NCBI GenBank assembly: GCA_030442055.1
Contig: JAUJEB010000005.1
Span: forward strand, 124,001 to 188,000
Direction of reading: 5' to 3'
DNA length: 64,000 bases
Origin: Agaribacillus aureus
Lineage (GTDB): Bacteria; Bacteroidota; Bacteroidia; Cytophagales; Cyclobacteriaceae
Shown here piece by piece: positions 1 through 9,226 of this stretch; positions within the stretch are counted from its first letter, which is position 1, and each line of letters starts with the position of its first letter. Under the pieces are notes generated by a model. It worked only from the letters and a program-made list of their open reading frames with translations. It had not been told where the DNA came from and ran no database searches. The position numbers and the translations under genes were made by a program.

Positions 1-24
1 GATGAAGCTGCTGAAAGGGAATAA
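1..24 (+). other. possible 3' end of an upstream gene
   Basis: Reading frame 1 is open from the window edge to a TAA at 22-24 and would end in DEAAERE. The stretch is too short to identify, and a second frame is also open here, so it may be non-coding. The only support is its position just before mfd. Confidence 0.2.
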
Positions 25-56
25 TAGTTTGACCTAACGCTTTAGATATTAGTGCA

Positions 57-3000
57 TTGAAGATAAATGACTTCCTGAAATTGTATAAAGAAGACGGTTT
101 GATACAAACCATTGGTGAATGTATGAAACCGAATGAAAGCAAACACATTATTTTAAAAGGGCTGGTTGGAAGTCTTGATGCTGTGGTAGCAGCAGCCCTA
201 TATAAGCTCAACCATCAAAACCACCTATTTGTTATTCCCGATAAGGAGGCTGCTGCTTACTTTCACAATGATTTACAGAATCTAATGGGTGATAAGGAGG
301 TTTTGTTTTTTCCTACTTCCTATCGCAGGCCTTATTTATTTGATGAAACGGAAAATGCCAATATTCTTGTTAGAGCTGAAATACTCAATCGTATCAATCA
401 CAAGGCAGCGACCGGCGAATTAATTGTTACCTATCCGGAGGCCCTGACCGAAAAAGTAATCAATAAAAAATCATTGGTAAGCAATACATTTACTTTAAGG
501 GCCGGCGATTCCTTCGATGCGGCCTTTATCAGTGAGCTGTTGCTTACTTACGACTTTGAAAAGACGGACTTTGTCTATGAAGCCGGTCAATTTGCGGTGC
601 GCGGAGGGATTATTGACATTTATTCCTATGCCCATGATTTGCCTTACCGCATAGAATTATTTGGCGATGAAGTGGAGAGCATTCGGACCTTTGATCCTGT
701 AAGCCAGCTGTCGGAGGAGGAAATTAAAGAAATAAACATTATTCCCAACATACAAACCAAGCTGCTCCAGGAGACCAGGGAATCGTTTCTGGACTATCTG
801 CCAAGAAACACCAAGATCTGGATCAAAGACTTTGAGCATACGCTGAATACTTTTGAAAAGTATTTTGAAAAGGCGACAGAGAGTTTTGATACCATATTGA
901 AACAAAGTGGAGAAACCAGGGTCGTCTTAAATCCGGAGGCGCTGTTTGAAACGTCAGATACCTTTCTGAAAGGACTTTCATCCTTTGTAAAAATAGAATT
1001 TGGTAATAGGGTTTTTCAGAAAAGTGATCATCATTTTCAATTTGAAGCCATCCCCCAGCCATCATTTAATAAGAATTTTGAATTGTTGGTAGATGATTTG
1101 AAAGAAAATCAGACAAATACCATTACCAATATCATGGTTGCCGAATCTTACCAGCAGATAGAAAGATTACAGACCATTTTTGAGGAGTTGGACCCAACAC
1201 TGGACTATCAGCACATGCAAATAGGCTTGCGTGAAGGTTTTGTGGACCGGCATTTGAATATTGCCTGCTACACAGACCATCAACTGTTTGATCGTTTTCA
1301 TCGGTACAAAACAAAGACCAAACACTCCAAATCAAAAGCCATTACCCTGCGGGAATTGCGGTCTTTGTCGCCGGGGGATTACGTGGTACATATAGACTAT
1401 GGGGTAGGAAGATTTGCCGGATTGGAAAAAGTGGATGTAAGCGGGAAGGAACAGGAAGCCATTCGCCTGGTATACCGCGATGATGACCTGCTGTATGTGA
1501 GTATTCATTCATTGCATAAAATTTCCAAATACAGCGGAAAGGAGGGAACGCCGCCCGCTATGAGCAAGCTGGGCTCGCAGGAGTGGGAGAATAAAAAGAA
1601 AAAAGCCAAAAAGCAACTTCAGGATATTGCAAAGGACCTTATTCAGCTTTATGCGAAAAGAAAGGCGGCGGCCGGATTTGGTTTTGCCAGCGATAGTTTT
1701 TTGCAGGCTGAGTTGGAATCGTCCTTTATGTTTGAGGATACGCCGGATCAGGCTAAAGCCACGGAAGACGTTAAGGGCGATATGGAATTAAAGCATCCGA
1801 TGGACCGGCTGGTGTGCGGTGATGTAGGTTTTGGGAAAACCGAAGTGGCGATAAGGGCTACGTTCAAGGCGGTCTGCGACAATAAGCAAGTGGCTATATT
1901 GGTACCAACCACCATATTGGCTATGCAGCATTATCACACATTTAAAGAGCGACTGAGTAATTTTCCGGTGGAAGTGGCCTATATCAACCGCTTCAAATCG
2001 GCTAAAAATATTAAGGATATCCTGCAAAGTGTAAAGGAAGGAAAAATCGATGTCCTGATAGGCACCCATAGAATAGTAAACAAAGATGTTGTCTTTAAAG
2101 ACCTTGGTTTGCTGGTTATTGATGAAGAACAAAAATTTGGGGTGAAAGTAAAGGAAAAACTTAAAGAAATGCGGGTTAATGTAGACGTCTTGACCCTAAC
2201 GGCCACACCAATTCCAAGAACCCTGCATTTTTCATTGATGGGTGCCAGGGATTTAAGCATTATTGGGACGCCACCACCCAATCGTCAGCCGGTAACAACG
2301 GAATTACATACTTTCAACGAAATAATTATAAGGGATGCTGTCAGCTTTGAGTTGCGTCGTGGGGGTCAGGTTTTCTTTGTGCATAATCGCATAAAAGATA
2401 TTGAGCAGGTGGCTAACATTGTATTAAAGCTGGTGCCCGATGCCAGAATCGGTGTGGCGCACGGACAAATGGAAGGCGCCCGGCTCGAAAGGGTAATGCT
2501 GAAGTTTATCGCCGGAGAATACGACATTCTGGTTTCTACCAATATCATAGAGTCTGGTCTGGACATTCCTAACGCCAATACCATCATCATTAACCAGGCA
2601 AACATGTTTGGCCTGTCGGATCTGCACCAGATGAGGGGACGGGTGGGGAGGTCCAACAAGAAGGCCTTCTGCTATTTATTGACCCCTCCTTCCATCGGCC
2701 TTACCTCCGAAGCCCGCAAGCGGCTGAGCACCCTGGAAGAATTTTCGGATCTCGGTGATGGTTTCAAGGTCGCCATGAGGGATCTCGACATTCGGGGTGC
2801 CGGTAATCTCCTGGGAGCAGAACAAAGCGGATTTATCAGTGATCTTGGCTTTGACGCTTACCACAAAATCCTGGATGAAGCCATCCAGGAACTAAAAGAA
2901 ACCGAATTTAAAGATCTGTTTGCCAAAGAACTAGCGGAAAGTACACGGGTATTGGTACAGGATTGTAACGTAGAGACGGATTTGGAAATATTAATACCGG

Positions 3001-3413
3001 AAGATTACGTAGCCAATATCTCCGAACGATTAAATCTCTATTCCAAATTGGATAGTATAGAAAATGAAACCGCCTTGCAAAAATTTGTGGAGGCAATGGT
3101 TGATCGATTCGGACCGCTGCCCGCCTCGGTGCAAGACCTTACCGAAACCGTGCGGCTAAGATGGCTGGCTCAAAATTTAGGCTTTGAAAAATTAGCACTT
3201 AAAAATGAAAAGCTGAAAGGCTATCTGGTACCTTCGGACAACGAAGCCTACTACAAATCACCGATCTTTGGCAAAATTCTCACCTACGTCCAAAAGCACC
3301 CCAGAAAATGCAGACTAAAGGAACATAAAAAGCGATTGATTCTTACGGTCAATGAGATTTTGTCTGTAAAGGAAGGCATTGACATTTTAACGGTTATGAG
3401 TGCTTATGAATAA
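57..3413 (+). CDS. mfd: Transcription-repair coupling factor Mfd
   Basis: Mfd is an ATP-driven DNA translocase that pushes RNA polymerase off lesions and recruits UvrA for nucleotide excision repair. At 1118 aa it is close to the usual length of about 1150. The UvrB-like N-terminal region comes first. The RNA-polymerase-interacting domain starts near residue 439 (PGDYVVHIDYGVGRF). The helicase core has Walker A GDVGFGKT at 588-595 and the DEEQ box at 689-692. The SF2 motif VI region (RGRVGRS) lies near 860, and the TRCF C-terminal domain follows. The start chosen is a TTG at 57: the frame is closed by a TGA at 30-32 and has no ATG before the conserved N-terminus. No Shine-Dalgarno site is visible, as is usual in this phylum. 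The gene stands alone, and NrtS runs toward it on the other strand. Confidence 0.97.
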   Translation: MKINDFLKLYKEDGLIQTIGECMKPNESKHIILKGLVGSLDAVVAAALYKLNHQNHLFVIPDKEAAAYFHNDLQNLMGDKEVLFFPTSYRRPYLFDETENANILVRAEILNRINHKAATGELIVTYPEALTEKVINKKSLVSNTFTLRAGDSFDAAFISELLLTYDFEKTDFVYEAGQFAVRGGIIDIYSYAHDLPYRIELFGDEVESIRTFDPVSQLSEEEIKEINIIPNIQTKLLQETRESFLDYLPRNTKIWIKDFEHTLNTFEKYFEKATESFDTILKQSGETRVVLNPEALFETSDTFLKGLSSFVKIEFGNRVFQKSDHHFQFEAIPQPSFNKNFELLVDDLKENQTNTITNIMVAESYQQIERLQTIFEELDPTLDYQHMQIGLREGFVDRHLNIACYTDHQLFDRFHRYKTKTKHSKSKAITLRELRSLSPGDYVVHIDYGVGRFAGLEKVDVSGKEQEAIRLVYRDDDLLYVSIHSLHKISKYSGKEGTPPAMSKLGSQEWENKKKKAKKQLQDIAKDLIQLYAKRKAAAGFGFASDSFLQAELESSFMFEDTPDQAKATEDVKGDMELKHPMDRLVCGDVGFGKTEVAIRATFKAVCDNKQVAILVPTTILAMQHYHTFKERLSNFPVEVAYINRFKSAKNIKDILQSVKEGKIDVLIGTHRIVNKDVVFKDLGLLVIDEEQKFGVKVKEKLKEMRVNVDVLTLTATPIPRTLHFSLMGARDLSIIGTPPPNRQPVTTELHTFNEIIIRDAVSFELRRGGQVFFVHNRIKDIEQVANIVLKLVPDARIGVAHGQMEGARLERVMLKFIAGEYDILVSTNIIESGLDIPNANTIIINQANMFGLSDLHQMRGRVGRSNKKAFCYLLTPPSIGLTSEARKRLSTLEEFSDLGDGFKVAMRDLDIRGAGNLLGAEQSGFISDLGFDAYHKILDEAIQELKETEFKDLFAKELAESTRVLVQDCNVETDLEILIPEDYVANISERLNLYSKLDSIENETALQKFVEAMVDRFGPLPASVQDLTETVRLRWLAQNLGFEKLALKNEKLKGYLVPSDNEAYYKSPIFGKILTYVQKHPRKCRLKEHKKRLILTVNEILSVKEGIDILTVMSAYE

Positions 3414-3509
3414 TCGGGCAGTGGTATTGAAATTGCCGCGAACAAAATTTCTGTTCCATGACAAAGCGGCAAACAGATGAGGAGGCCCGGTCTGAGGAGA
3501 TATTTTTAC

Positions 3510-3761
3510 CTATTTGCCGGTATGTTCGTCAAACCAGGTAAGGACACTGGAATAGGTGGACACAGAATAGGGGACAATATAAGTAAGGCAAATTTTAATC
3601 ACATCCTTACTATTGATCCCACCCCATAGCAACTTATCTCCATGGTTGATGACCATCAAAATAGTTCCGACCAACAGCGCTACTCTGAGTGCCCTTTTTA
3701 GAATGGTTGGCTTCAAGGCAATTTGCCACCACCGTAACACCGATTTTTCTTTATTAGTCAT
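3510..3761 (-). CDS. NrtS-like small nitrate/nitrite transporter
   Basis: This 83-aa protein has two predicted membrane helices, at about residues 24-40 and 54-70. Its pattern resembles the NrtS family: KRALRVALLVGTILMVINHGD, written here as a short charged N-terminus, a helix ending in a NxGD turn, then a second helix with LTYIVPYSVSTYS. NrtS proteins were described as small nitrate/nitrite transporters in marine cyanobacteria, and many bacteria carry single copies of unproven function. The start is an ATG at 3761. No nitrate-assimilation gene lies nearby, so the substrate here is inferred from the family only. Confidence 0.7.
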   Translation of the reverse strand: MTNKEKSVLRWWQIALKPTILKRALRVALLVGTILMVINHGDKLLWGGINSKDVIKICLTYIVPYSVSTYSSVLTWFDEHTGK

Positions 3762-3895
3762 AGTCGAACAATATCGGCTAATTATAAGAATGGATTAAAA
3801 TTCTACAATCCTGCTTAATAATTAAAGGATATATTCGCTATTTTCTTACCTCGTCACTTAATAGTGGAATTCATAAAATAAATTGGCTGATCTGT

Positions 3896-4792
3896 CTACG
3901 ATTCTGCCAACAAAAGCGCCAGGGCTTTATCGGTCTCGCCTGCTTCCAGAAACTTTTTAGCGAGTAGGTGCAACTCCTTTTGTTTTAGTAAGGGATCGGT
4001 CTGACGCAGGAGGTGCTGTACTTCAGGCAGGGCTTTAACCTTTTCAATTGCTTCAGCGCCTGGCAGGCTGGGCGCGTTGCCTAGTCTGCCAAGATTGTTG
4101 CCCGTTAATACGGTGCTGTTCTGGACTGAGGCAGGTAGCTTATCAACGCCAATTCCTTTGCTGGCTTGTGGTTTGGGAATTTCAAAAAGCGCCTTGTCGC
4201 TGGCTCTGCAATACCAATTGGCGCCCATTCTTCCCACCAGATCCAGTTTGGTAGTATCGAGCCCGCCATTTGCTGACAGGTATTTTTCCTGAATATGGAG
4301 TAATACGACACGAGCAATAATCAAATTACCAGCACCACCTTCGTTGCCCAGTTCTATTACCTGGTCTACTTTGCATTCAAAGCTCACGGGCGCTTCACCT
4401 ACCCGGGGAGGTTTCACTTTTTTCGAAGCGACTTCCGTAAAACCCGCCTTTTGAAATTCGTTGGTGCCGCGATCGTACTCAGTGCTGGCCAGTGAGGTTT
4501 GTTCGACCATGGGATAATTGACAATATTAATTACTGTCTCCGGCACCGCTTTGATATTTTCATAGGTATGTTTGGTCGTATTATCCCTGCCTCTTCTGGC
4601 AGGAGAAAATATCATCACAGGTGGATTGGCGCTGAAAACGTTGAAAAAGCTAAAGGGACTTAAGTTAACTTTTCCATCCTGATCGACGGTGCTGGCAAAG
4701 GCAATTGGTCGCGGTGCCACGGCAGAAATTAAATAACCGTGCAACTGCGGCACAGTTGTATTAGCAGGATCAATTGTAATAATTTTATCCAT
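3896..4792 (-). CDS. Flavin reductase-like FMN-binding protein
   Basis: This 298-aa protein carries the flavin reductase-like split-barrel domain over about residues 10-200. It includes the early ISAVAPRPIAFASTVD segment and the NLSPFSFFNVFSANPP segment that line the FMN site in this family. The remaining ~100 residues form a helical C-terminal extension rich in Leu, Ala and Lys. Such proteins bind FMN and reduce it, or act as flavin-dependent oxidoreductases, in the cytoplasm. It is the last gene of the tyrosine-degradation operon, 4 nt after fahA, which implies co-expression. No step of homogentisate cleavage needs a flavin, so its role in the pathway is not explained by the sequence. Confidence 0.88.
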   Translation of the reverse strand: MDKIITIDPANTTVPQLHGYLISAVAPRPIAFASTVDQDGKVNLSPFSFFNVFSANPPVMIFSPARRGRDNTTKHTYENIKAVPETVINIVNYPMVEQTSLASTEYDRGTNEFQKAGFTEVASKKVKPPRVGEAPVSFECKVDQVIELGNEGGAGNLIIARVVLLHIQEKYLSANGGLDTTKLDLVGRMGANWYCRASDKALFEIPKPQASKGIGVDKLPASVQNSTVLTGNNLGRLGNAPSLPGAEAIEKVKALPEVQHLLRQTDPLLKQKELHLLAKKFLEAGETDKALALLLAES

Positions 4793-4796
4793 AAAA

Positions 4797-6041
4797 TTAC
4801 CTGGCCGGTTTTATCTTGTTGCTTACTTGTCCGAATCCAACTCTAACACCATTTTTTTTACCATGCCCTCGCAGGGTGACGGTGTCGTTGTCATTAATAA
4901 ACACGCGTGTGCTGCCATCGCTAAGGCTTAATGGTTTTGTGCCTGCCCAGGCTAGCTCCAGCATGGAGCCAAAGGAGGTGTCCTCTTTTCCGCTGATTGT
5001 GCCGGAAGCCATGATGTCGCCAATTTTTACATCACATCCGTTGCTGGTATGATGGGCCAGTTGCTGGCACATGTTCCAATACATATACTTGAAATTAGAG
5101 TAGCTGACACGGGTTTCTTTACCTCCCTGGGGTTTAATTGCAACTTCGAGATTAAGATCGTAGTTTTTGGCTCCTTCAAACCGCAGATATGGTAACACCC
5201 TGGGTGTTTGTTTGGGGCCATGCACTTTAAATTCCTCCAATGCCTCCAGTGTTACGACCCACGGGGAAATGGCTGAAGCGAAATTTTTACCTAGAAATGG
5301 GCCGAGAGGGACATATTCCCATTTTTGTATGTCCCGGGCCGACCAATCATTAAATAGCACCAATCCGAAAATATGATCTTCTGCCTTGTCGGTGGAGACA
5401 GGATTGCCCAATCGGCTGTTTTTGCCAATTATAAATCCGATTTCCAATTCAAAATCCAATCGGTTGGAGGCCTGAAATACCGGACGTTCCTTCCCCTTTG
5501 GTAAAACCTGTCCCTTAGGCCGGTGAATAGGGGTTCCGTCAATAACGATACTGGAAGCCCTGCCATGATAACCCACGGGAATGTGTTTCCAATTTGGCAG
5601 CAAAGCATTTTCGGGATCCCGGAACATTTTCCCGACATTGGTGGCGTGCTCTACGCTGGAATAAAAATCGGTGTAATCGCCAATTTTTACCGGCATATGC
5701 ATTTTTGCTTTTTTCCGGGGAATAAGAATCCCGGACTTTCCCTTTATCCGGGATTTTTTGTCTGATAGAAGTTTTTGAATTTCTTTTCGGATCTTTTTAG
5801 TAACAGGTTTTCCCAGCGCAATAAAATCATTTAAAACCGGTCGGTTAAACACACTTTTATCGATTTTAAGTTGATCAAAACAACCCAACTTAGCCACCGC
5901 TACCAGATCCAGAATCTCATCGCCGATGGCCACACCGATCCGGGGGGAATTATTGGCATTTGAAAAAATACCGAATGGAATGTTGTGAATTGTAAAATCG
6001 GAATCCGGGGCGACATCTACCCAGGAAGTTAGTTTTGCCAT
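4797..6041 (-). CDS. fahA: Fumarylacetoacetase
   Basis: Fumarylacetoacetase hydrolyses 4-fumarylacetoacetate to fumarate and acetoacetate, the last step of tyrosine/phenylalanine breakdown. At 414 aa it matches the full-length FAH type, with a small N-terminal barrel (about 1-118) and a C-terminal catalytic fold. By alignment to the human enzyme from memory, metal ligands correspond to D125 (GDYTDFYSS), E198 and E200 (RLDFELEIG) and D232 (NDWSARD), and the general base to H132 (EHATNVG). It lies 21 nt downstream of hmgA and 4 nt upstream of the flavin reductase gene, on the same strand. The start is the ATG at 6041. Confidence 0.97.
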   Translation of the reverse strand: MAKLTSWVDVAPDSDFTIHNIPFGIFSNANNSPRIGVAIGDEILDLVAVAKLGCFDQLKIDKSVFNRPVLNDFIALGKPVTKKIRKEIQKLLSDKKSRIKGKSGILIPRKKAKMHMPVKIGDYTDFYSSVEHATNVGKMFRDPENALLPNWKHIPVGYHGRASSIVIDGTPIHRPKGQVLPKGKERPVFQASNRLDFELEIGFIIGKNSRLGNPVSTDKAEDHIFGLVLFNDWSARDIQKWEYVPLGPFLGKNFASAISPWVVTLEALEEFKVHGPKQTPRVLPYLRFEGAKNYDLNLEVAIKPQGGKETRVSYSNFKYMYWNMCQQLAHHTSNGCDVKIGDIMASGTISGKEDTSFGSMLELAWAGTKPLSLSDGSTRVFINDNDTVTLRGHGKKNGVRVGFGQVSNKIKPAR

Positions 6042-6062
6042 ATTTTATTGCTTGTTTTGAGG

Positions 6063-7223
6063 TTAATGCTCCAACCAGGATTGATAATATTGCCCATCAT
6101 CCAGTTTCAATGCGTTTTCGGTAATTTTCAAGGGTTTAAATGTGTCGATCATCACCGCCAGCTCCTGCGTTTCTTTCTGACCGATGCTTCTTTCATATGC
6201 TCCGGGGTGAGGTCCGTGCGGAATGCCACCTGGATGCAAAGTGATGTGACCTTTTTCAATGTTATTGCGACTCATAAAATCCCCATCAACATAATACAAC
6301 ATCTCGTCAGAGTCAATGTTGGAATGGTTGTAGGGAGCCGGAATAGATTGCGGATGGTAATCATATAACCTCGGACAAAATGAGCAAACTACAAAAGCAC
6401 TGGTTTCAAAGGTCTGGTGCACCGGAGGTGGCTGGTGAATGCGTCCTGTAATGGGTTCAAAGTTGTGAATTGAAAATCCGTAGGGATAATTGTAGCCATC
6501 CCACCCTATCACATCGAAAGGGTGGCTTGCATAAACTATTTCGTGTAGCATTCCCTCCTTTTTGACCTTAATAACGAAGTCCCCTTTTTCATCATAAGTC
6601 TCCAGCTCTGTTGGTAATTTATAGTCTCTTTCACAAAATGGAGCGTGTTCCAGTAATTGCCCGAACCAGTTACGATATCTTTTAGGGGTGTAGATCGGAT
6701 GGTATGACTCGGCGTATAAGAGTCTGTTGTCTTCCGTATCAAAATCAATCTGGTAAATCATGCCCCTGGGAATAACCAGGTAATCACCGTATTCAAAAGA
6801 AATGTTACCTAACAAAGTTCGTAAAGTACCCGATCCTTTATGTATAAACAACAGCTCGTCGGCGTCGGCATTCTTGTAAAAATAGCTTCTTAGCGATTTC
6901 TTTGGCGCTGCAAGACCAATGAGTATATCATTATTTACCAGGATGGGCTCACGGCTTTCCAGAAAATCATCCTTTGGACTTACTTCCATTCCCTTTAATA
7001 ATCTCGCAGACATGTTTTTGTGAACCGCTATTTTTGGCGAAACGTCCAGGGAATTAACCAACGTTTTCACCATAGTGGGCCTCTGAATATGATACATCAG
7101 GGAAGACATCCCATCGAACCCGACTGTACCAAAGAGTTGTTCATAATACAAATTCCCATCCGGCTTTTTGAAAATGGTGTGTCGTTTAGGTGGAATTTTT
7201 CCAAGCGTATGGTATATAGGCAT
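6063..7223 (-). CDS. hmgA: Homogentisate 1,2-dioxygenase
   Basis: This Fe(II) dioxygenase opens the ring of homogentisate to give 4-maleylacetoacetate. At 386 aa it is shorter than the ~440-aa proteobacterial/human form and belongs to the compact cupin type. Likely iron ligands lie in HSNIDSDE (H300, E307) and in HPGGIPHGPHPG (around H336/H339). Conserved aromatic-rich segments such as DVIGWDGYNYPY (236-248) also support the call. It is the second gene of the hppD-hmgA-fahA operon, 68 nt after hppD. No maleylacetoacetate isomerase gene is seen in the window, so that step is either encoded elsewhere or spontaneous. Confidence 0.95.
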   Translation of the reverse strand: MPIYHTLGKIPPKRHTIFKKPDGNLYYEQLFGTVGFDGMSSLMYHIQRPTMVKTLVNSLDVSPKIAVHKNMSARLLKGMEVSPKDDFLESREPILVNNDILIGLAAPKKSLRSYFYKNADADELLFIHKGSGTLRTLLGNISFEYGDYLVIPRGMIYQIDFDTEDNRLLYAESYHPIYTPKRYRNWFGQLLEHAPFCERDYKLPTELETYDEKGDFVIKVKKEGMLHEIVYASHPFDVIGWDGYNYPYGFSIHNFEPITGRIHQPPPVHQTFETSAFVVCSFCPRLYDYHPQSIPAPYNHSNIDSDEMLYYVDGDFMSRNNIEKGHITLHPGGIPHGPHPGAYERSIGQKETQELAVMIDTFKPLKITENALKLDDGQYYQSWLEH

Positions 7224-7291
7224 TTGAAACTATTTAATGATTTAACCAAAAAGTTACTTTACCAAGGACAGATGGAGACACAGGCCCGGGA

Positions 7292-8437
7292 TCAAAGTGT
7301 TCCCCGCGACGCCTGCTCTCTTTCAATAGCTTCAAATAAAGCTTTGAAATTACCTTTTCCAAAAGATACGGCACCTTTTCTTTGAATGATTTCAAAAAAA
7401 AGTGTAGGCCTTGATCCAACCGGCTTGGTAAATATTTGTAACAGGTATCCCTCATCATCGCGATCTACCAGGATCCCCAGCTTTTTTAAGGGGTCGATAT
7501 CTTCATCTATCTTGCCCACTCTATCGAACAGTGTGTCGTAATAGGTGGTCGGTACACGCAAAAATTCTACGCCTCTTGATTGCAAAGCTTCCACCGTATG
7601 AATAATGTTATCGGTGGCTACGGCGATATGCTGAACACCCGGTCCATCGTAGAAGTCCAGGTATTCTTCTACCTGAGATTTTTTCTTGCCTTCTGCCGGT
7701 TCGTTGATAGGAAATTTTATTCTGCCGTTTCCATTGCTCATCACCTTGCTCATTAAGGCAGTATACTCCGTTGAAATATCTTTGTCGTCAAAAGAAATTA
7801 TTTGTTTAAACCCCATCACGTTGGCATAAAAATCTACCCAGGTATTCATTTCATTCCATCCGACGTTGCCAACCATATGATCCACGAATTTGAGCCCAAC
7901 CGGCTCCGTTTCAAAAGCGCTTTCCCATGGCTTGAATCCCGGCAGGAAAATACCTTTGTAATTCTTCCTTTCCACAAATATGTGTACGGTGTCACCATAA
8001 GTATGCACACCCGATAGGACGGCTTCCCCTTCATCATCCCGATGGGTAACAGGTTCCATATAGGAGGTGGCGCCTCGTCGAACGGTTTCCTGGTAGGATT
8101 TGGTGGCATCATCCACCCAAAGTGCCACAACCTTTACACCATCGCCATGACGCTCAACATGCTTTCCAATATCACTACCTTTGTAAAGTGGTGAGGTCAA
8201 CACAAGTCGAATTTTATCCTGTACTACCACGTAACTTTCCCGGTCTTGCAGGCCGGTTTCCAAACCCGCAAAGGCAAATGATTGAAAACCAAACGCGGAC
8301 TTATAAAAGTGGGCGGCTTGCTTTGCATTGCTGACGTATAGTTCGATGTAATCGGTACCATTAATGGGCAAAAAATCTTGTTTTCCTTGCTGATCAGCGG
8401 CACCGGGGTCTGTGGGATTGACGGTTTTTAAAGTCAT
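7292..8437 (-). CDS. hppD: 4-hydroxyphenylpyruvate dioxygenase
   Basis: HppD converts 4-hydroxyphenylpyruvate to homogentisate using Fe(II) and oxygen. The 381-aa protein has two VOC-fold halves. The C-terminal half carries the 2-His-1-Glu iron site: H187 in FVDHMVGNV, H270 in GVQHIAVAT and E349 in LFFEIIQRKG. The usual C-terminal gate region follows the glutamate (GAVSFGKGNFKALFEAIE). It is the first gene of the tyrosine-degradation operon and is transcribed divergently from an Lrp/AsnC regulator. A 245-nt spacer separates them and holds an inverted repeat that may be an operator. The start is the ATG at 8437. Confidence 0.97.
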   Translation of the reverse strand: MTLKTVNPTDPGAADQQGKQDFLPINGTDYIELYVSNAKQAAHFYKSAFGFQSFAFAGLETGLQDRESYVVVQDKIRLVLTSPLYKGSDIGKHVERHGDGVKVVALWVDDATKSYQETVRRGATSYMEPVTHRDDEGEAVLSGVHTYGDTVHIFVERKNYKGIFLPGFKPWESAFETEPVGLKFVDHMVGNVGWNEMNTWVDFYANVMGFKQIISFDDKDISTEYTALMSKVMSNGNGRIKFPINEPAEGKKKSQVEEYLDFYDGPGVQHIAVATDNIIHTVEALQSRGVEFLRVPTTYYDTLFDRVGKIDEDIDPLKKLGILVDRDDEGYLLQIFTKPVGSRPTLFFEIIQRKGAVSFGKGNFKALFEAIEREQASRGTL

Positions 8438-8491
8438 TTTTATGTCGTTTATAATTAAAGGGACTTTGATACTGGCAAACCTGTACGGCTA

Positions 8492-8520
8492 CCCTATGTC
8501 ATTAAAATTCTGACACAGGG
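8492..8520. promoter_or_regulatory. inverted repeat between hppD and lrp-like gene
   Basis: CCCTATGTC and GACACAGGG form 9-nt arms matching at 8 of 9 positions around an 11-nt AT-rich spacer. The site lies 55 nt upstream of hppD in the divergent spacer. It is not followed by a T-run on either strand, so it is more likely a regulator-binding site than a terminator. Binding by the adjacent Lrp-type protein is inferred. Confidence 0.35.
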
Positions 8521-8683
8521 AAAAAACGCTTTTTCAATATACAATAATACTCAATAATCAGCTAATGTTAGAATTAAAATTGCTTGATGTCAATACAATA
8601 GAAAAATATTCTAAAAAGTAAAAAATGTAAGAAATAATTTCCTTTTATTTGTTCTTATAAATAAAGGTTTGGAATAATTTTCT

Positions 8684-9163
8684 ATGATAAAACTGGATCG
8701 TATTGATTTAAAAATACTGGATATTTTACAAAGAGATGCCCGTAGCACGATTAAGGAAATAGCCGGAAAGCTAAACCTTTCTACCACACCGATTTTTGAA
8801 CGTATCAAGCGATTGGAAAAAGCGGGGGTCATCGATCGCTATGTGGCTATTCTTAACCCGACTTTGCTGGGGAAAAAGCTGACTGCCTTCATCCATATAT
8901 CGATTAAAGATCATACCAAAGAGTCCGTGGAGGCTTTTGTGGAACGGGTGGTGAGTTTCGATGAGGTCATAGAGTGTCATCACGTATCCGGCGATTCTGA
9001 CTTTTTGCTTCAGGTCCTGCTGGAAGATATTGAAAAATACAATCAATTTGTGATGGAAAAACTTTCAGTGGTACCCAATATTAGCAAACTGGAATCGCGA
9101 TTTTCCCTGTCAGTCAGAAAGAAAACCAATCTGGTCTATATTCAAACCGGTCCGGCCAAATAA
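8684..9163 (+). CDS. Lrp/AsnC family transcriptional regulator
   Basis: This 159-aa DNA-binding protein has the classic two-domain layout. An N-terminal winged HTH (LDRIDLKILDILQRDARSTI onward, about residues 3-60) includes the STTPIFERIKRLEKAGVI recognition segment. A C-terminal RAM/Lrp ligand domain covers about 70-150 (the HHVSGDSDFLLQVL signature is near 104-117). Lrp-type proteins usually sense amino acids and often control divergent catabolic operons. Its position beside hppD makes control of the tyrosine pathway the natural guess, but this is inference. The ATG at 8684 sits 4 codons before the conserved D-R-I-D start. Confidence 0.93.
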   Translation: MIKLDRIDLKILDILQRDARSTIKEIAGKLNLSTTPIFERIKRLEKAGVIDRYVAILNPTLLGKKLTAFIHISIKDHTKESVEAFVERVVSFDEVIECHHVSGDSDFLLQVLLEDIEKYNQFVMEKLSVVPNISKLESRFSLSVRKKTNLVYIQTGPAK

Positions 9164-9171
9164 ATTAATCA

Positions 9172-9197
9172 ATAGACTTTTGACGTCTATGTTTTTT
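9172..9197 (+). terminator. weak hairpin with T-run after the Lrp-type gene
   Basis: ATAGAC and GTCTAT arms flank a 7-nt loop and are followed by G and six T. It sits 9 nt after the stop of the regulator. The stem is short and AT-rich, so termination would be inefficient. Confidence 0.35.
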
Positions 9198-9199
9198 AA

Positions 9200-9213
9200 T
9201 GAATATTTATTCA
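9200..9213. promoter_or_regulatory. candidate TetR operator
   Basis: TGAATA and TATTCA form perfect 6-nt inverted arms around TT. The site is 13 nt upstream of the TetR gene's ATG, the typical place for autorepression by this family. Assignment to this regulator is inferred from position and symmetry. Confidence 0.45.
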
Positions 9214-9226
9214 CTAAATTTACTTT

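Noticed and set aside
8492-8520. terminator between hppD and the Lrp-type gene
   Set aside because: The hairpin is followed by A-run rather than T-run on the plus strand, and on the minus strand it precedes no gene end. A regulatory site is more likely.
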